DNA of 64,000 bases, taken from the NCBI GenBank assembly GCA_050084515.1, contig CM114271.1, positions 15,066,001-15,130,000 on the forward strand. Direction: 5' to 3'. The notes beneath the pieces were generated by a model, which was not told where the DNA came from, made no database searches, and worked only from the letters and a program-made list of their open reading frames with translations. The position numbers and the translations under genes are program-made. Positions 1 through 12,589 of the stretch are shown one piece after another. This DNA is from Blasia pusilla (lineage: Eukaryota; Marchantiophyta; Marchantiopsida; Blasiales). Positions within the stretch are counted from its first letter, which is position 1, and each line of letters begins with the position of its first letter.

Positions 1-3000
1 AGAATCAGTGCTAGCTTCTTTCACTCATTTGACATGTGTGATGGAGAGTGGATTAATTAGTGTATGCACTCATTTGGCTAATATTATGAAGTCTATAATA
101 AATTTTAGTTAGCCTAAAAGACTAAGTACAACACCATTTTTTCACACATTTGTAATTTTCTTAATCTTATTTAATGTAATATGATTATATTTTAACTCCC
201 ATTACATATTTCAAATAATTACATTTAAGTAGATCACACGTTGCAAGGGATCCCATGTCAGCAATACAATACTTTCTAGATAGTAGACAATATATTTTGA
301 TCAAACACACATTATATGGTAGAACATGAAGTGTACTCCATTAGAGACGTAATATGGGATAAAATTGACTTTGCTCCTAGCTAAATTTCCCTCTAATATG
401 AGTTATCTACTCTCATGAGGCATAGTGAGGATCATGATCTTCTTACATTCATATGGTCCAGACATTAAAGAATTGAACATCAACCATGTTCAATTCTTTA
501 AAGTCAAAGTTCCATATGAGAATATTCTTGTTTGTGCTAGGGTATGCCATAATTGGACATAAGAGCCAAGGTCTAATTATGACAAGTAGTTGTCTTTTAG
601 TCACAAAGGCTACTTTCACCTCGGTCTTATATACATTATGCTCTCAAGAGTGAAACCTGGAACAAAGTTATCCATCATTGGTTTGTTAGTTCTAGTGGAT
701 AGGAAACATTACAGATTTTAGATTGCCTTGCATACTTGTGACGAATATTAAGTACATCTACACTATTACGGGAGAATGCCTTTTTGATTTACAAACACCT
801 CCCTGGTTGACACATGACAACTGAGCAAGCAAGAATAAAATATTTCACATAATACGGATAACAAAAACAAATTGTGTGAAGCACTATTAATCCCTTCCTT
901 TCATGAGCTATACTCTAGAAAAACTCTTGAAACAATTTTTTTATTTCAAGTGCATAGCATGGGCACTTTGAAGGATTAACAAGAGGATGTAGAAGGAGAG
1001 AAACGACTTCAAACTATATCATTATGGGAAACACGTCTATATACCCTGGGCTACAAACAAAAAAAATTCTTCAGTGCATCCCCATGGACACTTTACTAGT
1101 CTCTCCATATCTAGTATACGCACCACAAGTGTTTGAATATCGAGTATGCGCACGACGAGTGTTTGAGATGTTTGACGAGCAATATGTTGGACTTGATGTG
1201 AGAAGTGAGTCATCACAACTATCATACAAGCTTGAGCATTGCGTTGAAGATGATGCTCGGTATTTTGAACCAATGATTGCGGTGTTGTGATAGGATGGTG
1301 GTAGCTTGTCATCTGAGTTGTTGTCGCTTAGAAAATGGTTTTCGGTCGGACTCTTCAAGGGCGGACGACTGGAATGTTTCGGGTCGAATGAAGCGAAACG
1401 TTGCACAGGTCACAATGAGATCCGTTGCAGGAGCACATCTTTTCCATGGTGTTGTCGATGTACCTTTTCAGGATGCTTTTCTCCAGGTACGCCACCAATC
1501 AGGAGCTCCTAGACGGTGACGAGTTATAAGAGCACCGTGCTAGACAAGCGCCCGGGGCTTCGAACGTTGGTGAAATTTGTTATGCGTGGGCTTCTGCGAT
1601 AGGAGAAGAACAACAAGGAGCTGCAAGTGGATGCAATCGATCCATGGATGCTGATGGATGGATCTCACCAGGTACATAAGAAGCAAATCCCTTACTTGTA
1701 AAGAAAGAGAGGGATAGGAGATGGATGTAACCCTGACGCTGAACCGCTGTATCATACCGTGTTGCCATAAGAAAGACGACCTTGCGGCAGAACCTTAACA
1801 GCTGAGACGGTTTGCGATCAAAGCTGTAATGCATTTGCTGCACCAGCAGGGAGAGATTCTAGATGGAGAGATACTACGACAATCGATCCTCGATTCGGCT
1901 TCTGATTACTGTGATGCGATTTTTCGATGAGTAATTGGAAAGTAATATAAGTCATATACAAATATATAGGTAGGTATACGCGCCACGCGTGGCGAGTTTA
2001 GAGGATAGCGTTCTTGACTAGTTCCGTTCACTGACTCTAGCATATTGTTTCTCTCTGCTGCGTTCATTTCTGTGGGGTTGAACTGGGTAGTGCAAGCGTT
2101 TTCTTGTGCGAAGACGCGAGCAAGCTACGAATTCGATGCAGTATTAGTGTCCGTGTTAGTAGAACTGGTCGCGGCCTTTCTGAGTCTGTGTCCTGATACT
2201 GTTGTCCAACTGCTGCAAGACTGTGATATGCTTTCGGTAGTCTAGTCCTGTAATGGGTTGAAAAGAGAGTGTGACCGACAGGTCGTTTTACATATGCGTA
2301 GTTTCCACTAGATCTCGAAGAAGTAAATACTTGGAGGAAGATATTTGCCCCTTTCACATTTGATATCGAGTCAGTTGCTATTGGTGATGCCGTCGGGCAC
2401 AAAGCTTGTGTAAATATGATCAGATCTTCTCTAGCGCTCTAGTGAATATCTTATTCATCTAGAGGGAATAATGATTCGCGTATTGGAGGGTCATCGGTCA
2501 CCAAGGTCCGAGCGAAATCCTGGATTGTTCAACCACTCGATCGGTAGACCTCTGATGGTCATCTTTTGGCTGAAACCTAGCACGTGAAGTAACTATGGAC
2601 AACTCTTTGTCCCGTCGTTAGAACCTCTTTCTCGACGGATTTCCTCACCTTCATTTTTTTCCTGCCTCCAATTCCTCTCTCAGTTCTTCAATTCATGCTT
2701 CTGCGTCTTTCTATTGCGTTCCACCATTTCGTTCTCACTGAAAGTTCTGCACTTCTGCTTTCCATTGTCCTGCTTTCTTAGAGTTGCTGATCATTTCAAA
2801 ATTGTTGCGTATTGAGATCCTGTCGCAAGGGATCTGGAGAGGTGTGTTGTATGGATATTTTATGAGATATAGCGAATTTCGGTGTAGGTAAACTGAACAA
2901 TTGCCAAGGGCTACAAGATACATACACTGCCCAAGGCTGCCACAATTGTAAGCAATTTTTTTGGAACGCTGTTGTTTGATGTTTAGGTCTCCATTCATCA
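1..3000. other. No gene recognised; AT-rich then mixed DNA
   Basis: The first kilobase is AT-rich with no open frame worth reporting. From about 1,020 there are short open frames on both strands, none with a recognisable domain. A small direct repeat of about 26 bp is visible at 1,113-1,138 and 1,143-1,168. The stretch from about 2,600 to 3,400 lies immediately upstream of the acetyltransferase gene and could hold its promoter and a 5' untranslated exon, but I see no convincing TATA box. Confidence 0.4.
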
Positions 3001-3433
3001 CTCTCTGACTCTCTGGTAATGAATTTGGGCTACAAACTTCTCTTACACACTGTGGATGAAATGAATATCTCTGTAAATTTTGGAATCCGGGTTCAGACAA
3101 GACCAGGGGAGAAAGTACCCTTTCTCTGCTCCTCCCACCTTTGTGCATTTGTGCCTGGCCTCAATCAGCTTTATAGGGGGTACTCTTTCTTTGCTGCGTT
3201 TGTCTTTCCTTTGTCCTCTCTCACTCGACTCCTGTTACATGCAATATAAGGCCACTATTGCCGTATCCTTCAAATCAAAGTGCCAGGCTGTGTAGGGATC
3301 TTTATGATGTGTTTCATTTTATTTTTTGTTTTTGCTTTTTACATACACAGTGGCAGGCCTTTAATGTGTTTTTGGTAAACTTTTGGTGGTCAATCGCATC
3401 GGTTTGTGTACATAGGGGAGGGGGCAACATCAC

Positions 3434-5288
3434 ATGCATCATCAGTTTTATCAGATCCAGCAGCAGTTACTGCATCATCAGAGTAGTGTTGGTCATGGGT
3501 TCAACGTATGTGGTGGTGGTGTCTCTGCTCCTGGTTCATCAATAGCAGAATGTGTCAGTTTGGCTCCTACTGCACTGCCCAAAATCACAACTGTTACACA
3601 TCCTCCAGCCATTGCTTACAGACCTATCCGGCCTTCAGATTTGGAAGTTCTACAAGAGATCCACGAAGCTCTATTTCCTATCAAGTAAGTTTCAGCAGCT
3701 GAGTGTGGATTGCATACTCGGAAGATCTTCTAGGGGTATCCTTCGCTTGTAGTGGTTCAGTCGAAATGCTCATCATGTTGGGTGACAGAAATTTCTAGAT
3801 TTTTAATCTTTTGATTTAGTGAAATAGTCAGATTTATTTGTTTTGGGAAAGTGAGAACTGATCAGATGTCAAAAGTAGAGCTTACTTATATTATGGAGAA
3901 GAGCCACTTATTTTGGATGATTATTACAGGTACGAATTGGAATTTTTTTCAAATGTAGTTCATGGTCATGGCATCATCTCGTGGGCAGCAGTTGACACAA
4001 ATAGAACCAATGAGCAGTGTGATGAGCTTATCGGTTTTGTCACAGCGCGGATTGTGGCAGCCACAGAAAGTGAAGTAGGTGGCATATCTTTAATTGGCTG
4101 CATGATTGCTGATTTTTCACAGATCAATTTGCCTTAGTAAGTCCCTTGTGGGGTGTTCCAGCAGATTGGAGGGATTTGGACTACGTTGCAGTCCTTTGGA
4201 GGGACCGTGAAAACTCCACCATGAAGAATATGACTTTTTACAGTTGTGAGCTTATGAGGATATGTGTGCTTTTGACAGGAAGTGGATATGCTGGGATATG
4301 AGATTGTTAACACAGAACGCACTCTTATCTACATCTTGACATTGGGTGTTATCAAACACTATCGAAACTTGGGAATTGGTGGGTGTTGTAAAGGTTCTTC
4401 CTTGTGGGCTGTTTTTTCTCCACTATATCAATTCTGTAGCAGTTGGTCATTATTGATTATTGACTTAATAAGTTATATGCCAAATGTGGAATGTAGTTGT
4501 TTGATCATATGCAAATAGTTGTTCATCTGGGCTTGTTGAGTTCAATTTCGCCAGCAATTCATTCCATCAGAACAGGACGCTGGTTCACAAGGTAGTAGAG
4601 TGGTTAGGTAGTATTTCAAAGACTCCTGCATTTTATCTCCACTTCGCACTTTATCTGTTCTTCATTTTGGGCCATGAGGTCTCTGTCTTGACAAGTGGAT
4701 GCTCGTATTGTGGGGCAGCGTCTGCACTAATAGGTGAAGTCATAGAATATGCGACAAGTCTTCCAAGCTGCAGGGGTGTTTACTTGCATGTCATCTCCTA
4801 CAATCACTCTGCTATTTTCTTTTACAAGAAGAATAAATTTCAATGTTTGAGGAGGCTTCGCAATTTCTACTATATCCATGGACAACACTATGATTCTTAT
4901 CTTTATATCTATTATGTGAATGGAGGCAGATCCCCTTGCTCTGCAATGTAATTTCTTGAACCCTTGACTTTCATGCACGAGACTTTCTGTAACTTTGTGG
5001 ATATGTTAATTCAAAGGGTTGCTTTATGGATGGATTCAACAAAGCCAAGTCTTTGAGCACAGGGGTGCTGATGATTCTTGGTTCCTACATTGTCAAATTG
5101 TTTCTCGCAGTGACATGCTGACAACTGCCAGTGCTTTTGTGCGGAGTTTATTCACCTCCTTGGCGAAAAGGATATTCTTAAGAGACGATGGCAAGACTTC
5201 AAAGTACTCCAAGTGCAAAGAAATTTGCGGACCTTTAAGTCCAGGCTCAAGTCATCGACTTCATATTTGTGACAATAACTTTGTGTGA
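3434..5288 (+). CDS. NAA60: N-alpha-acetyltransferase, NAA60/MCC1-type GNAT protein
   Basis: Five coding exons read through with consensus splice sites: 3,434-3,684, 3,930-4,074, 4,279-4,378, 4,719-4,947 and 5,111-5,288. All introns are GT..AG and every junction keeps frame. The protein matches the plant NAA60 (MCC1/HISTONE ACETYLTRANSFERASE) layout. It starts the GNAT domain at YRPIRPSDLEVLQEIHEALF, followed by ELEFF, ISWAAVD, ELIGFVTARIV and ESE. The acetyl-CoA loop is HYRNLGIA across the exon 3/4 junction (Q/R-x-x-G-x-G/A type), then RGVYLHVISYN, the usual catalytic-region strand, and QHYDSYLYIYYVNG. The last exon resembles the plant-specific C-terminal extension (FVRSLFTSLAKRIF). In the family this Golgi/plasma-membrane enzyme acetylates N-termini of proteins with Met-Lys/Met-Leu-type starts. 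The Gln/His-rich N-terminus from the ATG at 3,434 is plausible but not conserved, so the start is the least certain part. An upstream acceptor-like cataG near 3,415 suggests a 5'UTR intron. No break is visible. Confidence 0.9.
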
Positions 5289-6239
5289 GATGCTTTTATT
5301 ATATCCAGGTTGTCAGTTACACACAGAGTTTGTAAATTACGCCGGCAAGGCAGGAATCAATACAGCAGATGGCCCAAGTGCTCCAATCAAAAGTTCCTGG
5401 GCGACTGGACCAATGCAACCGGTCTGTATCAATTAGTTAGTCCTGCAGCCACAATCCAAATTTTCAGCAGTGAGACCTTGAGTCGAGTGGTCTTGGTATT
5501 AGTATAAAAAGGTTCATTTGGTTGGGGGCATGTGACTTGTTCTCCTAATTTAAGAAGGAAAATTTGTGGGAAGTACTTTGTTAGATCATTGATCCTATTG
5601 ATGGAGGGTTTTTTTTATGGGTTGGTGTTCAGAGATGTTCGATGTGATTTGAATTCATGGTTTGATGTGTCAATGGGAGTGCTCTTTAGTCCTATGAGGA
5701 AGTAAATGCTGATAATGAATGCTCACTTAGGAATCGACCAAGTTAAAATTTCAACCTAGACATTGTTTTGTGAGTCATGGAGTTTGATCATTTTCTATCC
5801 ATAAGAGTCTAAAATTACGCTTGGGAGCATTTAAAACAGCCACTCTCGGTTCAACTCAATGACTCAATTTCAACCTCTCACTTGGCATTTGTATGTAGCC
5901 CAATTTTATGACCTTGGTAAACATGTGTGCAGATGGGATGGGATAATGTAGGAATGTGTTGAGAAGAGGCACCTTCTTTGATTCAGAGCCCTCAATGCGT
6001 TTGTTGCACTCTATGTGATGTGATCACAGAGATAACATAGAGCAAGAGCATTTGCATTTGCAAATTGTAGAGATACCACAAAGAGCACTTGTTGATAAAA
6101 TTTTGTAGTCTATAGTCATTATCCAAAGTTGTTGCACCAGTAAGTAGTCAATGTTGACTGTGTAGAGTGATGGCATGTGTTTTCAAGTTTGTGTCATTTA
6201 GGGTGGTAGGTCTCAACTAGAATTTAGGTTAGATGGGTA
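5289..6239. other. Probable 3' flank of NAA60, otherwise empty
   Basis: Directly downstream of the acetyltransferase stop. The first 200 bases probably include the 3' untranslated region. The rest is AT-rich with no open frame, repeat or domain that I can recognise. Confidence 0.4.
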
Positions 6240-7164
6240 TCATGATGGCGATGGAGTGTAATTTCTTTGTGTGTGTAGCACGTTTATGGATATGCAATGA
6301 TCATGTGAAGGGAGCGGGGTAGTTCGAGCAGTAGTAGTGAAGTGATATCGAGTGGAGTGAGATATCGAGGGATTTTGAGTGAAGCTATCTTGATTCCAAT
6401 CTGCGTGTGTCTCATCTCTAGACAACGGAACAAATGATGAGATGGACGATATGGGCCATCAGGGTGTGCGTTGTTTCTCGGGTGCAATAGCCATAATTGA
6501 TTTTATGATTTCTACCAAGAGTTCAAACACATGGTGCAACTTCTAAGAGATATGAGTTTCATAGTGTGAAAAGGTTTAATCCAACATATAGAGGGATCTC
6601 CAATTGATAACTACATGGAGTTGTGGTTTTTATACTCGACAGAGATCAATACTTCATGGATAGATTGGGATCTAAGGTATATGTCCACTAGTGGTGGGGA
6701 GACATATGATGGGATAGTGAGAGTTGAGAGATCTACACCAACAGCCTAAGGATAAGATAAAGTTGATGTCAATGAGTGCGGTGATGTGGCAAGGACCTCT
6801 GGTCTTAGAGCACGACGTCGTTGTAATCCTATAGTGAATTTCTTTCGACAATTGGGGAGAAGTTATCGAGCCATCCAGATTGGTAAGTTGAAGAGTTTGA
6901 GAGAGGCCTTCACGGGCATGAGTCGACTGATCATTCCTATGGAAAGAGAGATTGAGGCTGCGCCAGCGAAGTTGGTAGATATGCAAGCTCGACCAACCAT
7001 AGAGTGAGTTGTGATGGCACAAAGTGTGGTGTTGTTGAATAGCCGAGGAGTGTATTATTCGTAGTGTCTCCTACTTGATTCGCGAGCACAACCCTTGACG
7101 TTAGAGAAAGCGGCATGTCTGACGTTAGGGTTACTGAAAGGCGTGTCACATCTTATTTCGACCT
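6240..7164 (+). pseudogene. LTR-retrotransposon Gag-protease fragment, copy A
   Basis: Nucleotide similarity to the Gag copy at 12,890-13,560 is obvious (for example the segments beginning near 6,310 and 12,895). The clearest peptide is at 6,800-6,960: NPIVNFFRQLGRSYR followed by KLKSLREAFTGMSRLI, the same Gag core found in copies B and C. It then jumps straight to LVDMQA and, in another frame at 7,077, DSRAQPLTL. In copy B the corresponding peptide is DSGAQPLML, so the aspartic-protease D-S/T-G-A active site is mutated Gly to Arg here. About a kilobase present in copy B between the Gag core and the protease, including the zinc knuckles, is missing. Stops and frameshifts make this a dead remnant. 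It runs directly into the LTR-like block at 7,165. Confidence 0.6.
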
Positions 7165-8300
7165 AGGTAGAGTTCTATTGCGTCGACGGCATAGAGAGTC
7201 ATCGGGTTGTTCGGGTGTAACTTCGTCTTCGTGTAAGTTGGCGACAAGTTTGTTGTGTCGGAAAAGTTGTTTATGGCGATTTCCGTATTTTGGTTTTAGT
7301 CTGTCAGATGATCCGTTGATCGGGTCCACGATCATCCGATAACCTGTGCACACAGGTTATCATTGATAGGGTTGTTTTTGGGGGAAGAGCTTTTTGGCTC
7401 TTCCCAAGGTTATAAGAGTGAGAGAGACGGCTTTTCAAGCCATCTTTCTCATGTTGAGCGTTAGGAGCGCCTCTCTTGCATAGATCTGGGTGGGTGTATA
7501 GGAGTTAGGGTGCTAGCATCCCTCATAGCAGACGGTGGATGTGGTTCGATATGCCGATGTAGATTCATGAGTGGAGTTTTAGGCCGTGTGAGCCATTTTT
7601 ACTACTCTTGATTCTACATGAGAAAGATGCGAGGGGGCAGGGAATTTGTTGGTTGCAAGTAGGCAAGCAAGTTGCCTCGGTGAGGAGCCCCTGGAGACGC
7701 GTGTGTGGCGTTTGCTTGTCGTTTTTCAGTTCAAGAGACGTTGCGCGAAAGCGTTGGCCGTGTTTGGTGGATTTCGCTGGTGCAGATCGACGAGAGAGAA
7801 CGGCAGAGTGTAGCGGGAAGTGTGGCGTTAGGAGTTCATGAGCGAGTGTGTCGGGAAAGAGAAAGTTAAGTCTTGCAGCCTTGGGGGGCTGTTAAGTCAA
7901 GGCGGCTAAGTTGGAGCCGTAGTCCTTTAGGTCACAAAGTACCCCTTAGGTCACGGCCAGATCAAGTTACAGGGTTAGGTCAGGGTAGATTTGCTAGGAG
8001 TCCGCGGGGGATAGCCAAGAGACGCGAGTCAAGAAGCGGCGCGCGAGGAGGCTAGACAATCGGAAGGGAGAGGAATTGGGTTGCGATAACTCAGAGCGGG
8101 AGCCGAAGGAGAGAGGACGGAGCCGCATAGGGCCGTGTGCATAATACGGGAGGTCGATCGTCGGCAACAAGAAGAGAAGGGGACGGGGAAGGGGTTGAGG
8201 GCATAGGGGCACGGGCCTGGGCCCCCCATCCGCAGGAGTTTCATAGGGACGTGGGCCAAGGGCCCATGCCCCCTTCCCTCCGGCCCCTCCCCGCATTCCT
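7165..8300 (+). repeat. LTR-like block, copy 1 of 3
   Basis: Extended nucleotide similarity to 36,638-37,650, with a shorter match at 22,196-22,645. Shared landmarks include a segment giving a hairpin (GGGAAGAGC ... GCTCTTCCC, about 7,383-7,406), a TATA-like ggttataagag just after it, and 'aggccg.g.gagccatttttactact'-type sequence near 7,580. Position immediately after a Gag-protease fragment and promoter-like content make a long terminal repeat the best reading. No TG..CA ends or target-site duplication are resolved. The block ends in a GC-rich part with repeated gggcac/ggcccatgccc elements near 8,210-8,290 that recur near 37,560-37,640. Confidence 0.5.
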
Positions 8301-8889
8301 GGTGGCGCTTCTCGATTCTGACGCGATTTTGGGCGGGGACGGCGGGAGGCATGGACGGGGACGGCGGGAGGAAGGACGGAGGGCGTAGGGGACGAAAAGA
8401 GACGTGCTACATGTCGAAACGGAGAGCGTGACGATAGCTTCGTTTTGATCTGGACTTTGCTGCATGGCGTGAAGTATTTTTATTTTTATTCATCTTTTTA
8501 GAATTCGGTTCATATTAGGGTTCCAAATGTGAATATTAGGGCTTTGCTTATTGTCATTTGGAGAAATTTCCCAAGGTAACGTCCTCTATTCACCCACCCT
8601 TCCCCTCCTTTCCCAAGTCCTTTCTTGTTTGTCATATTTGTCGTATGTGCTTCTCATTTTGGTTCGATTCACGTTTGTATTTGTTACCCCTCCCGTACAT
8701 ACACTTTTCTTCTCATCTATTTTATCTCGAAGGGCCCATGATCTTTTCACACTCTTAGCAACTCTACGTATTCATGAGTTTATTTTTGGGAAGGGGTTGG
8801 GACTAGTAGTCCTAGGTGATGTCGGTAGGTGAGAGTTTATGTTAGAGGGAGCATTACCGTGGACGGGAAGAGAGTTGTTTGCCAGGACC
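8301..8889. other. Unassigned spacer
   Basis: GC-rich to 8,400, then T-rich. Several overlapping open frames exist but their composition follows base content and none shows a domain. It lies between the LTR-like block and the non-LTR element and may include 5' untranslated sequence of the latter. Confidence 0.3.
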
Positions 8890-11790
8890 GCTCGTTCGAA
8901 TGGGGATGATATGATTGTTATTGTGGGGATTGTCGACGATTTTATTGGAGGGGCCATGTCCTCTTCTTGGTGAGTTGCATCCATGCCTCGACCCATCGGC
9001 TCCCCGTGTGGGGACCCGTGGGTCGCGTCTAGTCGGGATACTAAATGCCCATGTTGTCCCGAATTCTTCACTCGTTCAGGAATTCGGAACCACTTAGCGG
9101 CTAAACATCCTGACTTTGATAGATTTGGATGGGTGGTCCCTCCTGTCGACCATGGATGCTCTCCGATGCTTTCCGCATCATCGCCCCCTCCTGAGGCATG
9201 GGAGTAGTTGAGGTCCCACCAGGGCAGCATTATAGGTCTCTTGAGACCCGTTTTCCCCGCCGAGGTTGTTTCATAGGATCCCCCATGCTATTCGGGACGA
9301 CCTCCGCCACGCATTTCTCCTTCCCCTTGCTAGGATCGCTCTTGATCCTATGGATGAGCTCTCTTGGTACCTACTACTTCTCCTTCCACGATGGTGTCTT
9401 CGTTACACTCGGGGGGAAGGCCGGTCATAGAGAGGTTATAGCACGCGTCGAGACGCTTTCGAGGAGGTGATTGGGAGTCTCTGCAAAGTGAGTTTGTGGC
9501 ATTCGCGAGGTAGTAGTTCACTTGGTTTCCGGCGGACGATCCTGGAGCAGCCAGGTTGCGGCGATGTAGGACATCGGGCGAGCTGTGAGTACTCGCGAGC
9601 TGACGTGCTCTTCGCCCGATGGACATGGCTCCTTCTTCTTCACCGTTACCATCGATGCCCTCCGAGGCTACATCCTCGGCCCGCGGTTGACATTCCAGCT
9701 TTTGCACGTGACTTCCATCCCGACATGGCTATATGCCTTGACCCGTCCCTCTTTGCACGGGCACTCGGGCGTTCTCGAGGATTGCGGCGGAGGTTTTATG
9801 CGGTATGATGTACGAACACCTTCGTGATTGCTTTCCTTCCGAGGACACCGCTAGCGGCTTCTCCGAGTTGCTTTAGGTTGCCTCTCACCTAGCTCAGGGG
9901 AGAGTGCCAACAGCAGTGGCCCAAGTATTAGGGGCGGGGCGACTTTTGGCGTTGTCGAAGGAGGGTGGTGGTATCCGTCCGATTGCCATAGGTGAGCTGA
10001 TCTTGCGGTTGGTGAGTCGTACTCTCGCTTTGCAATTCGCGAGGCTTTCGTCATCCGAGTCCGCATCAGTTTGGAGTTGCCACGCCACCGGATGTGAGAC
10101 GATTGCCTTAGGTTTGAGGGCTTGTCTAGATGTACATCCAGTGGGTGGTTCTCCAAGTGGGCGTGGAGAACGCCTTCAACTCGATATCTCGGGCTACTAT
10201 ATTCACAAAGTTGAGGGACGCGGGTGGCCCCATGGCGAGCCTCATTCCCTTTGTGCAAAGGCTTTCTATGGGGCCCCTTCGGCCCTCTATTTCCACCATG
10301 GTCGATTCGAGGAGGAGGTCACGGTCTTGGAGTGCGCTACCGGGACTCGTCGGGGTGACCCCGGGTGGCGCGTTGTTTGTTGTGGCTCATCACCGAGCGG
10401 TTCTTTCTACGGTGGAGGCTTTCTCGGGTTGCATGTTCCCTTCGCTGGCAGATGATACTCATATTGTTGGTCCTGGAGATCTGGTTGTCCCTGCATTCGA
10501 GCACTTTTCAGCACAGTTGGCACGTGTCGGCCTGGCGGTGAAGGTGGGGAAGTGCAAGGCTTGGTCTCCATCAGGCCTACCTGATGATCTACATTTACCC
10601 GACGGCTTCTTGCGACCTGTAGGAGGGCTTCGAGTCTTGGGAGTCCCGCTCGGGAGCCAGGACTTTGTATCGAGTTTCGTGGCAGCGGCTCTTACCGAGG
10701 ATCTTCTCCACGTTGATGATCTTACGAGGATTGGTGACCCTCAAGTCGCCTTCGGCATTCTCTCTTCTTGTTTTGCTCGTAGACCTGGTTACCTCACTAG
10801 AACTGTCTGGACATCTAGTCACCTTTCTTCCCTATATAGATCCTTTGATAGGAAGCTCATGCAGGTGTTTGGGTGCCCCATGGGGGAGTTAGCTCGTAGA
10901 CAGGCCTCTTGGCCGATTTCTTTTGGTGGAGTAGGTCTTCTCTCGACCGAGTTAGTGGCGCCCTACGCTTTTTAGGGAGTTGGGCCACAATGGCATCCCT
11001 CCTTTGCTCCCGATTTTTGGTTAGAGATAGACCGCTCCTTCTACACTACGTCTCCCAGGTCGAGGATGGCTCTTTCCCACTTCAGTCTTCACTCACAGCT
11101 TGTAGAGATTCCCTTCAAGTCGAGGCCAGAGCCGTTCTCCCCACTTTCTCCTCCTTAGTTACCTCCGGTCAGTCTGGGCTCCAATCTTCCTTGATGGAAG
11201 CCCACTTTGAGGCAGTTTTTAGAGGCACTTTGTCTGACGGGAATATCCCCATGGAGGTTAGGGCCCGTATTCGCTCTTGCTCCGGAAAGGGGGCAGGCTC
11301 ATGGGTAGGGGTGCGCCCCCTTCTCCAAGCTTTCCGTATCGCACCACTTACCTATACCACAGCGATGCGGTTCCGCTTGGGCCTCCCCCAACCATCGGTG
11401 GTTGGTCCGACACACTGCGAGTGTCGCCGGAGCCTGGACCCACTTGGTGTGCATTTGGCACGTTGTCCAGTTGGGGGTGAGAGGATAGCCACTCACGATT
11501 CAGTGCGGGATATCATGTTCAGTATTGCTCGGGAGAGTGGCTTCCATGTGCAGAGAGAGAGGCACTACTCCATGCGGGATTCCCTCATTCGTGCCGATCT
11601 CCACATGACACGTGAGGCTGAGGTGGTTGTGGCGGACGTGGTAGTCACAGATCCTACGCGGGAGGCAGTGTGAGCCCAAGTGGTGGCCCAAGGGCGAATG
11701 CTACAAGGAGCGGCGGCGGCGGCGGCGAAGAAGACACATATCTACAGTCGACTACACGAGTGCATCCCCCTGGCCTTTTTATCGAAGTGC
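8890..11790 (+). pseudogene. Non-LTR retrotransposon with restriction-like endonuclease (R2/NeSL/Utopia-like layout)
   Basis: Domain order visible across shifting frames: a C2H2 zinc finger at 9,043-9,111 (KCPCCPEFF ... RNHLAAKHP); reverse transcriptase at about 9,904-10,975 (GGIRPIAIGE, ENAFNSISR, GVTPGGALF, LADDTHIVG, LRVLGVPLG); then at 10,909-11,790 a Cys-His knuckle (CECRRSLDPLG, VHLARCP) and a PD-(D/E)xK-type endonuclease tail (RADLHM, VVADVVVTDPT, and after a stop KKTHIYSRL). A single zinc finger, RT and C-terminal CCHC plus restriction-like endonuclease is the R2-group architecture, distinct from APE-type LINEs. Damage: frame changes near 10,140 and 10,970, a TGA at 11,671-11,673 inside the endonuclease, and in RT motif A the usual catalytic Asp is Gly (QVGVENAF, codon 10,160-10,162) although the second metal site LADD is kept. 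I cannot assign a clade by eye. Confidence 0.7.
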
Positions 11791-12589
11791 ATCTTCCATT
11801 TAAGGAAGGAGGGTTGCGTCAAGGTGACCCTCTTCCCCCCCTCCCTCACACAATTAATGGGTGCATAGGGCACCGTGTAGGAGGTGGTAGGAGAGGTAGG
11901 GCACGACATGGTTAACGGGCTGACGTGGTATGAGTGGATCCACACGTGGTTGGGTCAAGCTACCAGGTTGAGGGGGTCGGACGTGGTTGAGTTGAGTTAC
12001 GTAGTGGGAGATATTTTTGGGACGTGATGTTTTTCAGGCTATTGTGATGGAGACACACGTGTCGATGCCGACGGATAGTCCGCATCTTCTGACGAGAGGA
12101 TTGATGTGTGTTCGAGGAGAGTGTTTTGTTGCGGAGGTTGCCGTCATGGTTGCACCAAAACGGACAAGTCCTTTCTTAGGACGGCCATGGACGGACAAGT
12201 TCGGACATGTCCATAGACATGAGTTCTAAGAGGTGGGACCCACACTTATAGTCCATGATGGAAGGCAAGGCAAGGATGAGTGGAGCAATGAGGAAGGAGG
12301 GAGTGGAGGTGGAGGGATTAAGAAATGGGGGAGTATGGAACACCAAGGCAAGTAAGGGGAAGCAGAAAGAAGGGAAAGGTGGGGCCCATATGGACAAGTC
12401 CTTCCATAGGACGGACATGGACGTGTCCACGGATATGGATTTTGTCCACATGCAACCTTGGTTGCCGTATCACATGGAGAAGTGAGTGTTTACGGTGCCG
12501 TAGGTAGGAGGGTGTGATCAGGTTACCCATTCGAGTCCCTTTTCTCGCACTTATCTTGTGCGATTAAGAGTGTTGGGTATCGGATAGTT
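11791..12589. other. Unassigned, probable retroelement flank
   Basis: Contains two related short segments (about 12,160-12,215 and 12,388-12,440) sharing ggacaagtcctt.c.taggacgg, and no credible gene. It precedes Gag copy B and may be LTR or leader sequence of that element. Confidence 0.3.

Noticed and set aside
1024-1519. Overlapping small open frames near the left end
   Set aside because: No domain, no splice partners, and overlapping on both strands.
4585-4625. tRNA-like words (tagtagagtggttaggtag) in intron 3 of NAA60
   Set aside because: Resembles a tRNA D-arm/A-box region but no B box, acceptor stem or TpsiC arm follows.
7994-8465. Several GC-rich open frames on both strands
   Set aside because: Composition-driven, mutually overlapping, no domain, and inside an LTR-like block.
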